Shown in pieces: positions 23,320-31,587 of a stretch of 64,000 nucleotides of DNA. Position 1 is the stretch's first letter. Every line of letters begins with the position of its first letter. The translations under genes were made by a program, and so were the position numbers. Source of the DNA: Aliishimia sp963678085 (GTDB lineage: Bacteria > Pseudomonadota > Alphaproteobacteria > Rhodobacterales > Rhodobacteraceae); assembly GCA_963678085.1 (NCBI GenBank), contig OY782680.1:1488001-1552000 (forward strand), in the 5' to 3' direction. A model generated the notes under the pieces. The model worked only from the letters and a program-made list of their open reading frames with translations, did no database searches and was not told where the DNA came from.

Positions 23320-23590
23320 TTGTATTTTCGCTCCACCAGATTAGATAAGCCGCACCCTGCAAGCTAATGAAGTTTTCCGCAACGGTTTTTCTGGTGGTCA
23401 GGAAGGCCCAACCCTGCTATCGAATCCACAACAAGATTAACGTCCGATTTTCTGGCGTTTGGAATATCCATTCGTTTGGGTGCCTAACGTCGTCAGAAAA
23501 GCCATTCCTGAAATCAACGCCACATTTAGCCCTGCACCATTGCCTTTTCTGCCTGTAATCTCACCGCTCAGATTTCAGTCTCAACAATGC
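23320..23590. other. Non-coding stretch upstream of the resolvase; probable res site
   Basis: About 270 bases inside the transposon without a credible gene. In related elements the res site and the promoter of the resolvase gene lie here. I cannot point to convincing subsite dyads by eye. Confidence 0.4.
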
Positions 23591-23720
23591 GATCCTGTCT
23601 CAACTAAAGCGGTCTCAGTTTCAAATAATTCGATCTGGTGCTGATTTATAGTCTCAAATAATCTGATCCGAAATCGGCGATGATCTCAACTCTGAACCCC
23701 GATAATCTCAATCCGCTACA
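23590..23720. repeat. Right terminal transposase-binding repeats of the Tni transposon
   Basis: Read on the bottom strand this end begins with the same ~20 bases as the left end and carries GTTGAGATCAT, then GGATCAGATTATTTGAGACT, then further variants ending near 23,590. Spacing of the first three motifs equals that of the left end. Confidence 0.8.
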
Positions 23721-23781
23721 CATACCCCCATGGTCGCACCATCCCCCAAATTCAGCAACCGCCCCACACTTTGCGCTACTC

Positions 23782-24477
23782 TCACCCAAACTTGGGGAAG
23801 TTACCTTGATTGTATCTTTCCATAAGTTGTTCAGCCGCTGGTTTATTGAGTGGCTCCTTGGTCAAGGACCTGATTGTCTCAATATCTTGGTTATAAAATT
23901 CGACAAGTTCGTCAAAATAGGCTGGATTGCCCAAAAGAAGCTGAACCAACAGGACCTCATTTGGCCTAAAAAAGCCTATCGGCTTATCCACAAGTGACTG
24001 AATCAATGCCTCCTCAGAGGAAATGTCGAATAGCTTGGTTATTTCAGCTTCGGCCAAGGAAAAGATTGAACCCAACCTTTCGGGAAACTCCTCAAGCCGT
24101 ACATAGTTCAATTTCCCCTGAGATCGCATCTCATCCAGTTCACCCAAATAAGGATGGCGATGATCATAAACAGTGCATCGGCCCCAATTTAAACTTTGCT
24201 CAATCCACCTTTCTGGTACCCTAGTTATCGCCCAGTTACTCCTTTTAAATTTGTCGGCTTTGCCAATAAGCCTATGCCCTGCATGGAGGCTGAACTGGAA
24301 ATTCACAAAATCGACCTTGGAGGACATTCCTGTATAAATGTCTATGAACGAGGCCTTCGAAACGACTTTGATAAAAGATTTCTTGGATTTAGCATATTTC
24401 CAGCCCGGCGTACTATCCGCAAAGTCGATCAGAATCTGTTCGCACGCTGCTTTAATATCTGAAATTTTTTGCTGCAT
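23782..24477 (-). CDS. Hypothetical protein, possible immunity partner of the truncated toxin
   Basis: A 231-residue soluble protein that I do not recognise. No signal peptide, membrane span or nucleotide-binding motif. The first half is Lys- and aromatic-rich (STPGWKYAKSKKSFIKVV), the second half helical and acidic. It starts 10 bases after the stop of a toxin-like C-terminal fragment on the same strand, the normal place for a polymorphic-toxin immunity gene. Base composition is lower in GC than the conserved genes around, consistent with transfer. The immunity role is inferred only from position. Confidence 0.55.
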   Translation of the reverse strand: MQQKISDIKAACEQILIDFADSTPGWKYAKSKKSFIKVVSKASFIDIYTGMSSKVDFVNFQFSLHAGHRLIGKADKFKRSNWAITRVPERWIEQSLNWGRCTVYDHRHPYLGELDEMRSQGKLNYVRLEEFPERLGSIFSLAEAEITKLFDISSEEALIQSLVDKPIGFFRPNEVLLVQLLLGNPAYFDELVEFYNQDIETIRSLTKEPLNKPAAEQLMERYNQGNFPKFG

Positions 24478-24486
24478 GATCTTAAC

Positions 24487-24813
24487 CTATTCTGGAGTTA
24501 AAATAACGACGGGGGTATCTGCTGGAACATTCCCACCTAAATTGGCATTGTTCGCATTGTTGCCGACACCTGTGACCGTGCCTTGACCAACCTCTGGATA
24601 ATTTACCGACTGGTTTGTAGAAAGGGACCCATTCCCAGTCTTGGTTTCAACTAACGCAATTCCCTGACCGTTTGATCCTAATGGTATTGTATCAAGCCGG
24701 TTTCCGTCAAGGTCATAGGCTTTGAACCCATTTGGAACAGGAGTGCTCGTTTGCCCTGGTTCACCCTGGATAACAGTATCAACCCGGCATCTCGTTCCCG
24801 TGCAACTTTGGGG
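24487..24813 (-). pseudogene. C-terminal fragment of a polymorphic toxin (nuclease-like domain)
   Basis: An open stretch of ~108 codons with no start codon, bounded upstream by a stop, encodes a segment with SCTGTRCRVDTVIQGEPGQ, FKAYDLDGNRLDTIPLG and ALVETKTGNGSLSTNQS, then a Gly/Asn-rich tail ending VVILTPE. The V-E-T-K-T-G-N and T-x-N-Q pattern with the Gly-rich end is like C-terminal nuclease toxin tips of the PD-(D/E)xK type found in RHS and related proteins. The delivery part is missing, so this is a leftover or a silent cassette. Family naming is tentative. Confidence 0.5.
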
Positions 24814-25035
24814 CTATCCCAACAAAGGTCCCAAACCCACCACAGGATTTGAGTTGGTTTAGGGGTTGTCAGAATGCTCGGGGCGGAGCTGTTTGATGCG
24901 GTCGGTTGGGAAATATCTGTAAAATGCTGTTCGGCCGATTTTGAGCTGATCGATGACGTCACCGATGAACCAGGGCAAACTCATGAATGGGAATATTCTT
25001 ATAAGTCTATGATTTTCTGCATATAATCATTGCCC
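24814..25035. other. Junction between the toxin fragment and the ISAs1 relic
   Basis: About 220 AT-rich bases with no gene or repeat I can support. Confidence 0.4.
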
Positions 25036-25327
25036 TACTCAGCGGCTTTGCGGCGGCCTTTGATGGATCCTTTTTGCGATTTGTCGGATTTGACCAGGTT
25101 GATCGCGATTTTGCGGATGACGGACAGGTTCGCAGCGGCGTTGCGGTTCCGGACCCGGCATTCGTCCTCGCGAAAACCCACGTCCAGCACGCGGGTGCAG
25201 GCTGTTTTCAATGGCTGGGTGGTTACGAGCCGCGGCGGCGAGGGCGGGGCCGTCCAGAGCCGCCGATGTTACGAAGTATCTGATATCGCTGGAAACTTCG
25301 CCGCGCCCGCCGCCATGGACATGGTTA

Positions 25328-25428
25328 TACTCCATCGACCCGAAAAGTGGACACCGGTTTTCGGATAAGTTGATGGATAGAAAGGAAAAGCTACGGTGCA
25401 AAATTCGGACTTCTCGGTGCGTCGAGTA
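25328..25428. mobile_element. 101-bp MITE-like element, copy 1, inserted at TA within the ISAs1 transposase
   Basis: Flanked by TA on each side (25,326-25,327 and 25,429-25,430). Ends are TACTC and GAGTA. It contains a palindrome of the form CCGAAAA-GTGGACAC-CGGTTTTCGG (25,340-25,364). Deleting the element plus one TA joins the transposase frame as ETIFSVNHVH, matching the family pattern V-E-T-I-x-S-V-N. A second copy of the same length is at 34,268-34,368. Confidence 0.8.
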
Positions 25429-26005
25429 TAACGCTGAATATGGTTTCCACGGCGATAACCTTTCTTAACCCGGGCCAGCCGTCCAGGCTGCCGATCAGGC
25501 CCGGATCATCGGTGACAAAAGCACGGCGACGGACCGAACGAGGGTGGCCATCATCGAAGGCATCAAAGGCTGTTTTCATCGTCCCCTGCCTGCTAAAGGC
25601 GCGATCTGCGAAGAAACCTACCACCTTTGCATGATCGTTTTATTGTTCCCTTTCAACGCAATAAGATAGTCAGTGCCTCGCTCTGTGATCTCCTTAGCCA
25701 GCGTTTTTCGGGCATAAAGCGCGTCCAGCGAAATCAGCGCACCGGCCAAATTCAGCCTTTCCAACATTTGTAGAAACGCTTCGACCTCACCAGATTTCTG
25801 GGCCACGACCTTTTGCGCCAGCGTTAACCCTTCGAGCGTCGCAAACGCGCTGACAACGTGCAGCGGCGAGGTGCCTTTGCGGCGATCAAAGGACCGGCGC
25901 ATCGCCTTGCCGTCCACCGCAACCTGGCGTGGCTCTTCGGGGCCGGAGGGGCTGAAAACGGCCCGTGTCCAGGCCAGAAAACAACGTTCAAACGCATCCG
26001 CGTTA

Positions 26006-26101
26006 GAGCGCGTCGCGTTTAATTGAATTCAAAACGCCCTGCCTCTCGTGGGCGCTCGAACGGGCGTTTTGAAACTTGATGAACCCTATTTGCCGCGATG
26101 C
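26006..26101. mobile_element. 96-bp palindromic element with 6-bp target duplication, inserted in the ISAs1 transposase
   Basis: Flanked by exact direct repeats GCGTTA (26,000-26,005 and 26,102-26,107). It contains 12-bp inverted arms TTCAAAACGCCC / GGGCGTTTTGAA and ends GAGCGCGTCGCG... / ...GCCGCGATGCG. Deleting it with one GCGTTA restores the transposase frame as VFMLINADAFERC. Similar GAGCGCGTCGCGTTT-ended palindromes are, to my knowledge, frequent in Rhodobacteraceae genomes. Confidence 0.75.
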
Positions 26102-26439
26102 GCGTTAATCAACATGAACACCCGCCGGAACGTGTCATGCGATGGGATGCCGGTTGGCAGGGTCAAAAACTGACGCAGCCACTTCTCCTTATGATGCCCA
26201 TAAAGTTCAATATCTTCAAAGCTTTCCGCATGGGTGAGCACCGCACAAACCGTGATCGCAAGCACGTCTTCAAGGCAATGCAGGGCCTTCCCAGCCTGCC
26301 GAGGCTCCTCCACCTCACCAAAACAGGTTAACAATTCTCTGAACATCCACTCGCCTCCATTTTGGAAACAAGCCTCCCTCAAATCACCCCCAATTCACCC
26401 CTGACAAACTGACTCACCAGTTTCATGCGTTTGCCCTGG

Positions 26440-26874
26440 GCCTTGCATGGGTTCGCCATGACGTGGACTGGTTGCGGCCTGACCGCTCCGAACCTGGGCC
26501 GAGCCTGGCCTGCACCGCTTCCCCGGGCTAACCGCCATCGGCATGCTTGAGGCCACAGTCGAGCAAAAGGGCCAAACCAGCGTCGCGCGTCGCGATTTTC
26601 TGTCATCGGCTCGGTTGACCGCAGCAGCCCTGCTGTACGCAACACGCGCCCATCGGGGCATCGAAACCGCCTGACTTGGGTCATGGATGTGGTCTTTCAT
26701 GACGACCTAATGCTGCTCAGATCCGCAAATGGCCCTGCAAACATGGCTCTGGTCGGGCATGCCGCACTCAATCTCTTCAAGAATACCAAGGGCAGCATCA
26801 GTATGAAAAACAGAAGAAATTAGCTGTGTGGGATGATGCCTACCTGCTCAAAACAATCACCGAAACGGGATAGA
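26440..26874 (+). pseudogene. Second ISAs1-family transposase remnant (C-terminal part)
   Basis: On the plus strand, in pieces separated by frameshifts: HDVDWLRP near 26,458, then LHRFPGLTAIGMLEATVEQK with TSVARRDFLSSARLTAAAL, then after a stop LTWVMDVVFHDDLMLLRSA and MALVGHAALNLFKNTKGS, and finally LAVWDDAYLLKTITETG in a third frame. The blocks and their order match the C-terminal half of ISAs1-type transposases. It is opposite in orientation to the first relic and differs in sequence, so it is a separate insertion. Confidence 0.7.
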
Positions 26875-27508
26875 ACTTTCAAGCGATTCCCGTGGCAAAA
26901 GACGCCATTCCAGCATCGGATACCGCACTCCGGCACAAGCAAGGGTGGACATGAGGGGCAAAATGGCGGCTTGATGGAATAAGCCACTGGTCAGGATGCG
27001 GTCCACGTCATGAACCGGCCCAAATCTCTGCGGCTACTACTCGTTCAGTGCCTCAAGCCATATGATGGTCAATGCGCCTCTTATTGAGTGCTGCTTGAAA
27101 CGATCATTCGTATAGCCGGGGTGTCCGGTCGGCATATCGCTGCCTGGGGAAGAAAGCCGATTCTGTTTCCCACATAGGACTTCACCAAACACCCGGATAG
27201 ATTGTTCTTGGATTAGGAACAGAGCAGCATTTACCTGTGATAGTGTTCATAAACCAGGCAGCACCTTAACCATATTCTACGAATGTAAAAACCGCCCATC
27301 TGAATCGAATTTGATTTGATTTTCGGGCATGAGCGTCGAGCAATTATACATACAAAACAATACCATACGCAAATCCCCCGGAAAAAGCGATTGTTTCAGG
27401 ATTGCATTTTCTTCCTGCAAAACGGTCCGTCCTTAAAATTTAAATCGTTGATTAAATAGATCCGCCACAATCTATTCTTGCTTAGTCGGCCCCCACGGCG
27501 ACCATAGG
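26875..27508. other. Degenerate region before the repeat-protein gene
   Basis: About 630 bases with no gene I can support. The left half looks like eroded insertion debris; the right half (27,200-27,500) is AT-rich and should contain the promoter of the 27,631 gene. Confidence 0.5.
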
Positions 27509-27634
27509 ATGAAAAACCGGATACTACGAGAACGTGCCCTTATCCCCACTCAGGGCCGTAGCCTTATGGGATCCATTGTTGAAGCGAATACGGCCTTTAG
27601 GTGCGTAGTAGAATGTGAAGAGGTAACGATATGA
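27509..27634 (+). CDS. Possible 41-residue leader ORF overlapping the repeat-protein gene
   Basis: An ATG at 27,509 (weak AGG directly upstream) opens a 41-codon frame beginning MKNRILRERALIPTQG and ending CVVECEEVTI. Its TGA overlaps the ATG of the large gene as ATGA, the usual sign of translational coupling. There is no similarity I recognise. An internal ATG in the same frame (27,568) is an alternative start. It could be chance in a non-coding leader. Confidence 0.3.
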   Translation: MKNRILRERALIPTQGRSLMGSIVEANTAFRCVVECEEVTI

Positions 27635-30600
27635 CCTGGATGCCAGGACTTGCCAATAGCGGTGCGAACTGCCCCCAAAACCAAGCAGATCAGAATGCGA
27701 ATGCTCAAAGTGAATGGCAGCAAGCATTTGCCAATCCTGTGACGTCTTTTGCGCAGCCGCAACCGGCAATGGGTGATCTCCAGGCTTACGGGCCACCGGC
27801 GCCAGCCTATGTTCAGCCGCAAGCCTATGCGCCTGCAGCCTGCTATACGCCGGGTGTTGGGCAAGTTGCGCAGCTGCAGCAGATGTTCGCTCAGATCACC
27901 ATGATGATCCAGAACATGATCCAGAGCCTGACCGCGCTGATCCAGCTCCCTGTTCCAAACCAATGCTTTATGCCCCTGATCAACGCCTATTCCGGGATGA
28001 TGACCAACATGCTCTGGCAGGGCGGCGGACAGATGTTCCAACAGCCAAACCAATGGGCAAACACGGGTGGCGGTAACGTCGATATTGACGTCGATATCGA
28101 CATCAACATCAATTACGGCGGCGGGTGTGATACGGCACCAGCTCCTGGCGATACACCAATCAATGACCTGCCCATGATTGACCAGCCTTACCTGTCTCCC
28201 ACCAATTACTTCACAGATTTGGGCAATGACACATATCTGATCAAAGGCGGCGATTTCGCCAATCACACGGCCGAGTGGGATGCGGATCTTGGCAAATTCG
28301 TGGTCTATAATCCCGAGGGAGAGGCCGTCGCGCTTTACGAACACCCTAGCGGCGAGGCCACAATTCGCAACCCTGACCACGTCCCAGGCCCCGACCCGAT
28401 CATAGATAACGAAGGGATCATCCTGCCAACGCCGACCCCGAACGATATGCCTCAGGTCAAAGTTGGCGAATGGCTGGCCCCCCATGATGGTGTCACTGAG
28501 AACGCCGATGGCAGCTTTAACATCACGGCAGGTGACTATGCCGGCCACACAGCCGAGTGGAGCGCGGAATACGAGACCTTTGTCATCTACAACCCCGATG
28601 GCGACATGGTGGCGCGTTATAACCCACCAAATGGCGCAGATGCCGGTCAGCTCACCGCGCCGCCATATGTGACCCCGAACGATATGCCATGGATCAAAGA
28701 GGGCGAATGGCTCGCTCCCCATGATGGCATCACTGAGAACGCTGATGGCAGCTTTAACATCACCGAGGGCGACTTTGCAGGCCATCTCGCCGAGTGGAGC
28801 GTAGAATATGACACATTCGTCATCTACAATCCCGATGGAGACATGGTGGCGCGCTATAACCCACCAAATGGCGCGGATGGGCTCATCCCAACCCCAGCGG
28901 ATATGCCGCAAATCAGCGCGGGCGAATGGCTGGCTCCCCATGATGGCGTCACTCAAAATGCCGATGGCAGCTTTAGCATCACCGACGGTGACTATGCCGG
29001 CCACACAGCCGAGTGGAGCGCCGAGGACAATGCCTTTGTGATCTTTGACCAAGATGACGCCATGGTCGCCCGCTACATCCCACCAAACGGCGCCGATAGC
29101 CTGGCTCCAACCCCCGAAGATATGCCGCAGGTGAAAGAGGGCGAATGGCTGGCTCCCCATGATGGCGTCACGGAAAATGCCGATGGCAGCTTCAGCATCA
29201 CCGACGGCGACTATGCCGGCCATACCGCCGAGTGGAGCGCGGAGGATAATGCCTTTGTGATCTTTGACCAAGATGACACTATGGTCGCCCGCTACATCCC
29301 ACCAAACGGCGCCGATAGCCTAGCCCCCACGCCCGAAGATATGCCGCAGGTGAAAGAGGGTGAATGGCTGGCTCCCCATGATGGCGTCACGGAAAATGCC
29401 GATGGCAGCTTTACCATCACCGACGGCGACTATGCCGGCCACACAGCCGAATGGAGCACTGAGGATAATACCTTCGCCATCTTCAACCCGGATGGGGATC
29501 TGGTCGCGCACTATGATGCGCCGGATGGAACCGATCGCTTGGCCCCAACACTCGCTGATGCGCCGCAGCTCAGCCAAGGCGAATGGCTCGCCCCCTATGG
29601 CGGCGTGAGCGAAAACGCTGATGGCAGCTTTACCATCAACGAAGGTGATTATGCCGGCCACACAGCGGAATGGAGCGCGGATGATGGAGCCTTCGCAATC
29701 CTTGATGCGCAAGGCGACCTCGTCGGCCGCTACACCCCGCCAAATGGCGCGGACGGGCAACTGGCCCCAACACTGCGTGACGCAAACCAGGTAAAAGCCG
29801 GCGAATGGCTCGCCCCCTATGGCGGCGTGACCGAGAACGCTGATGGTAGCTTCAACATCAATGAGGGCGAGTATGCCGGTCACACAGCCGAGTGGAGCGC
29901 AGACGACAGAGCCTTCGCAATCCTAGACGCACAAGGCGAACTCGTAGGCACTTACATCGCACCACATGGCGCGGATCGCCTCACTCCAACCCTAGCCGAT
30001 ATGCCAAAAATCAGCCAAGGCGAATGGCTCGCGCCGTATCAGGGCATCACCCAAAACGCTGATGGCACTTATGACATCAACAAAGGCGAGTATGCAGGCC
30101 ACACAGCCGAGTGGAGCGCAGAGCACCAGACCTACGCCATCTACAACCCAGAAGGCGATCTGGTCGCAAGCTACACCCCCCCAACCGGCACCGACATCCA
30201 AATGCCAGTCACTGAGCTGCCCCTGCTGCCAGACCGCTTCCTCTCGCGTCACGGCCAATACACGAAAATCGGCCATCAGCACTATCAAATCAATGGTGGG
30301 AAATATGCTGGCCACACCGCGAAATGGGATAACGACATTGGCAAATTCGTAGTCTTCAACCGCGATGGTGATGCGATAGGCGTGCAGAAACCTGCCTATG
30401 GCCATGGCAACGGAGACCCTGCGAAAATCGCTTCCCCCATCGCATTCGATCTGAATGGTGACGGGCAGATCGGCACCACCGGCGAAAGCACTGCCAAAGA
30501 GCGTATCGACAACAATGTCGGCGAAACCGTGCAGTTCGACATTGACGGCGACGGCGATTTGGACACTGTTGAGTGGATGGCGGGCGACGGCGATGGCTTG

Positions 30601-30954
30601 CTTGTGGATAACCGCGACGGCAATGCGGCAAATGACATGGACGGCGCGCGCCTCTACGGAGACGAGGGCGGCAAATACGAGAACGGCTATGTGAAACTGT
30701 CGCAGCTTGACACGGATGATGACGGCCAAATCTCTGGCAAAGAGCTCGAAGGGCTCGCCGTCTGGGTCGATGATGGTGACGCTGTTGTCGAAGACGGAGA
30801 GATGATCTCTGCGGCCGAAGCGGGGATCACACGGGTCTCAACAGAAATGCAGCTCGAGAAAAACGAGCGCGGTGAAGACCTGATGCGCTCAGATGCGACG
30901 ATCGATGGCGAAGAGGTCATGACCGAAGACGTTTGGTTCGCAAAAGACACCTAA
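27631..30954 (+). CDS. Large repeat protein with EF-hand C-terminal domain; candidate exported structural protein
   Basis: A 1107-residue protein with AAGAGG upstream of the ATG and no signal peptide. Order: Gln/Asn/Pro-rich N-terminus; an amphipathic segment MFAQITMMIQNMIQSLTALI; a Gly/Asn-rich stretch with the alternating VDIDVDIDININY; then about ten units of ~72 residues (eight close copies of GEWLAPHDGVTENADGSF...YAGHTAEWS and a divergent one at each end); then a C-terminal domain with calcium-loop motifs DLNGDGQIG, DIDGDGDLDT and DTDDDGQISGKEL, ending EVMTEDVWFAKDT. The C-terminal domain is of the kind found at the end of large calcium-binding exoproteins. It stands alone between mobile-element debris and tRNA-Val. 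Confidence 0.85.
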   Translation: MTWMPGLANSGANCPQNQADQNANAQSEWQQAFANPVTSFAQPQPAMGDLQAYGPPAPAYVQPQAYAPAACYTPGVGQVAQLQQMFAQITMMIQNMIQSLTALIQLPVPNQCFMPLINAYSGMMTNMLWQGGGQMFQQPNQWANTGGGNVDIDVDIDININYGGGCDTAPAPGDTPINDLPMIDQPYLSPTNYFTDLGNDTYLIKGGDFANHTAEWDADLGKFVVYNPEGEAVALYEHPSGEATIRNPDHVPGPDPIIDNEGIILPTPTPNDMPQVKVGEWLAPHDGVTENADGSFNITAGDYAGHTAEWSAEYETFVIYNPDGDMVARYNPPNGADAGQLTAPPYVTPNDMPWIKEGEWLAPHDGITENADGSFNITEGDFAGHLAEWSVEYDTFVIYNPDGDMVARYNPPNGADGLIPTPADMPQISAGEWLAPHDGVTQNADGSFSITDGDYAGHTAEWSAEDNAFVIFDQDDAMVARYIPPNGADSLAPTPEDMPQVKEGEWLAPHDGVTENADGSFSITDGDYAGHTAEWSAEDNAFVIFDQDDTMVARYIPPNGADSLAPTPEDMPQVKEGEWLAPHDGVTENADGSFTITDGDYAGHTAEWSTEDNTFAIFNPDGDLVAHYDAPDGTDRLAPTLADAPQLSQGEWLAPYGGVSENADGSFTINEGDYAGHTAEWSADDGAFAILDAQGDLVGRYTPPNGADGQLAPTLRDANQVKAGEWLAPYGGVTENADGSFNINEGEYAGHTAEWSADDRAFAILDAQGELVGTYIAPHGADRLTPTLADMPKISQGEWLAPYQGITQNADGTYDINKGEYAGHTAEWSAEHQTYAIYNPEGDLVASYTPPTGTDIQMPVTELPLLPDRFLSRHGQYTKIGHQHYQINGGKYAGHTAKWDNDIGKFVVFNRDGDAIGVQKPAYGHGNGDPAKIASPIAFDLNGDGQIGTTGESTAKERIDNNVGETVQFDIDGDGDLDTVEWMAGDGDGLLVDNRDGNAANDMDGARLYGDEGGKYENGYVKLSQLDTDDDGQISGKELEGLAVWVDDGDAVVEDGEMISAAEAGITRVSTEMQLEKNERGEDLMRSDATIDGEEVMTEDVWFAKDT
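28445..30215 (+). repeat. Tandem ~216-bp coding repeats in the repeat-protein gene
   Basis: Eight consecutive units of about 72 codons. Units 3 and 4 are nearly identical at DNA level, showing recent duplication, whereas units 1-2 and 5-8 are more diverged. Each unit carries GEWLAP at its start and YAGHTAEWS in the middle. Confidence 0.85.
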
Positions 30955-30966
30955 TCATTTGAATTG

Positions 30967-31064
30967 GAGTGAAAACAGATCAAGTTGGGTCAAGCGTGCC
31001 GGTATTCGCGCTTGAGCTTAGCGAGAGGACGCGAAGACTGGCTCAATAGGGTCGTTTTCTACTC
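30967..31064 (-). mobile_element. ~98-bp MITE-like element, copy A
   Basis: Inverted relative of the sequence at 49,891-49,989: on the minus strand both begin GAGTAGAAAACGACCCTATT and end near GATCTGTTTTCACTC, with roughly 85% identity by eye. Ends GAGTAGAAAAC and GAGTGAAAAC form imperfect terminal inverted repeats. It begins 13 bases after the stop of the repeat-protein gene. The left flank dinucleotide is TG rather than TA. Confidence 0.7.
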
Positions 31065-31073
31065 TAAGCAAGA

Positions 31074-31105
31074 TTTCCGAAAAGTGGCCACCGGTTTTCG
31101 GGAAA
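31074..31105. repeat. REP-like palindrome
   Basis: TTTCCGAAAAGTGGCCACCG followed by GTTTTCGGGAAA forms a near-perfect palindrome. The core matches the palindromes inside the 101-bp elements at 25,340 and 34,280, but the flanking parts of that element are absent here. Confidence 0.7.
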
Positions 31106-31187
31106 AATCCTGTAAAATCAAAAACCCTAAGCAACTATTCGTGGGCCAAGCCGCGAATGGCTGCTTAGTCTCGATGTGACTGACACG

Positions 31188-31529
31188 GCCTTGTTGCACA
31201 AATCTGGAGGGGGATTCATCTCATGGCCCCAGCGTGATAGCTGGGGAGAATGAGCAGTTGGTCCCCCGACAAAGTACCAGACGAAGAACTCGCCCTCGTG
31301 TAACGCGGCGCGCAAGCAGCGCAGTTCGCTATCGATTTGGTGTGATCCTGAGATGATCTGGGAGCGGCCGCCGAGCGGCATGTCGCGGAAATCCAGATCC
31401 GTGTTGCCGTCCTCAATCGCTACACCGCTCTTGGCATATCCGTCACAGAGCCCGAAGGATAAGTATGCCCAGGGAAAAGGTCAGGGGAGAGGGAAAGTCT
31501 GCCCTTCAACCGATTTGTGCAACAAAACC
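31188..31529 (+). mobile_element. IS5-family deletion derivative (~342 bp)
   Basis: Bounded by inverted repeats: left GGCCTTGTTGCACAAATC (31,188-31,205) and right GATTTGTGCAACAAAACC (31,512-31,529). Inside, on the plus strand, are an IS5 transposase N-terminal part (KYQTKNSPSC then RSSLSIWCDPEMIWE) and, after a large internal deletion, the C-terminal end (AEIQIRVAVLNRYTALGIS then VTEPEG and a stop at about 31,462). It cannot make its own transposase but could be moved by a full-length relative. Confidence 0.8.
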
Positions 31530-31587
31530 ACGAAAACCCGGTCTCGCGCACGTTAGAGGGCGTCTTTGGTATTCCGGCGAAGGGGAA

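Larger units (their letters stand above)
19900..23720 (-). mobile_element. Compact TniA-TniB-resolvase transposon (Tn5053/Tn402-like), about 3.8 kb
   Basis: The ends are long imperfect inverted repeats starting TGTAGCGGATTGAGATTATC at 19,900 (top strand) and at 23,720 (bottom strand). The first ~70 bp of the two ends match, including GGATCAGATTATTTGAGACT in both. Between them lie only three genes, in order resolvase, TniA-like transposase and TniB-like ATPase, all on the minus strand; there is no TniQ, CRISPR or cargo gene. A 5-bp target duplication is not seen (CTACA left, CATAC right), which suggests deletion or recombination next to one end after insertion. Confidence 0.85.
25036..26382 (-). 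pseudogene. ISAs1-family transposase, broken by two small insertions and a frameshift
   Basis: Reading from 26,343 leftwards: MFRELLTCFGEVEEPRQAGK and the following LEDVLAITVCAVLTHAE (N-terminus), then after an insertion NADAFERCFLAWTRAVF and VDGKAMRRSFDRRK, then the middle ISLDALYARKTLAKEI and FDDGHPRSVRRR, then after a second insertion SSDIRYFVTSAALDG and, after a frameshift, VLDVGFREDECRVRNRN to the end. All blocks are typical ISAs1 transposase. Removal of the two insertions (26,006-26,101 and 25,328-25,428) restores the frame at both points. The gene is dead. Confidence 0.85.

Noticed and set aside
19895..23725. 5-bp target duplication of the Tni transposon
   Set aside because: Flanks are CTACA and CATAC; they do not match, so no duplication is claimed.
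13932..27500. A tRNA-Ser-integrated genomic island with att repeats
   Set aside because: The accessory region begins next to the tRNA, but I found neither an integrase nor a second copy of the tRNA 3' end in the window.
27550..29271. 573-residue minus-strand frame across the repeat-protein gene
   Set aside because: A shadow of the tandem coding repeats; the plus-strand frame is far longer, has a ribosome site and recognisable C-terminal domain.
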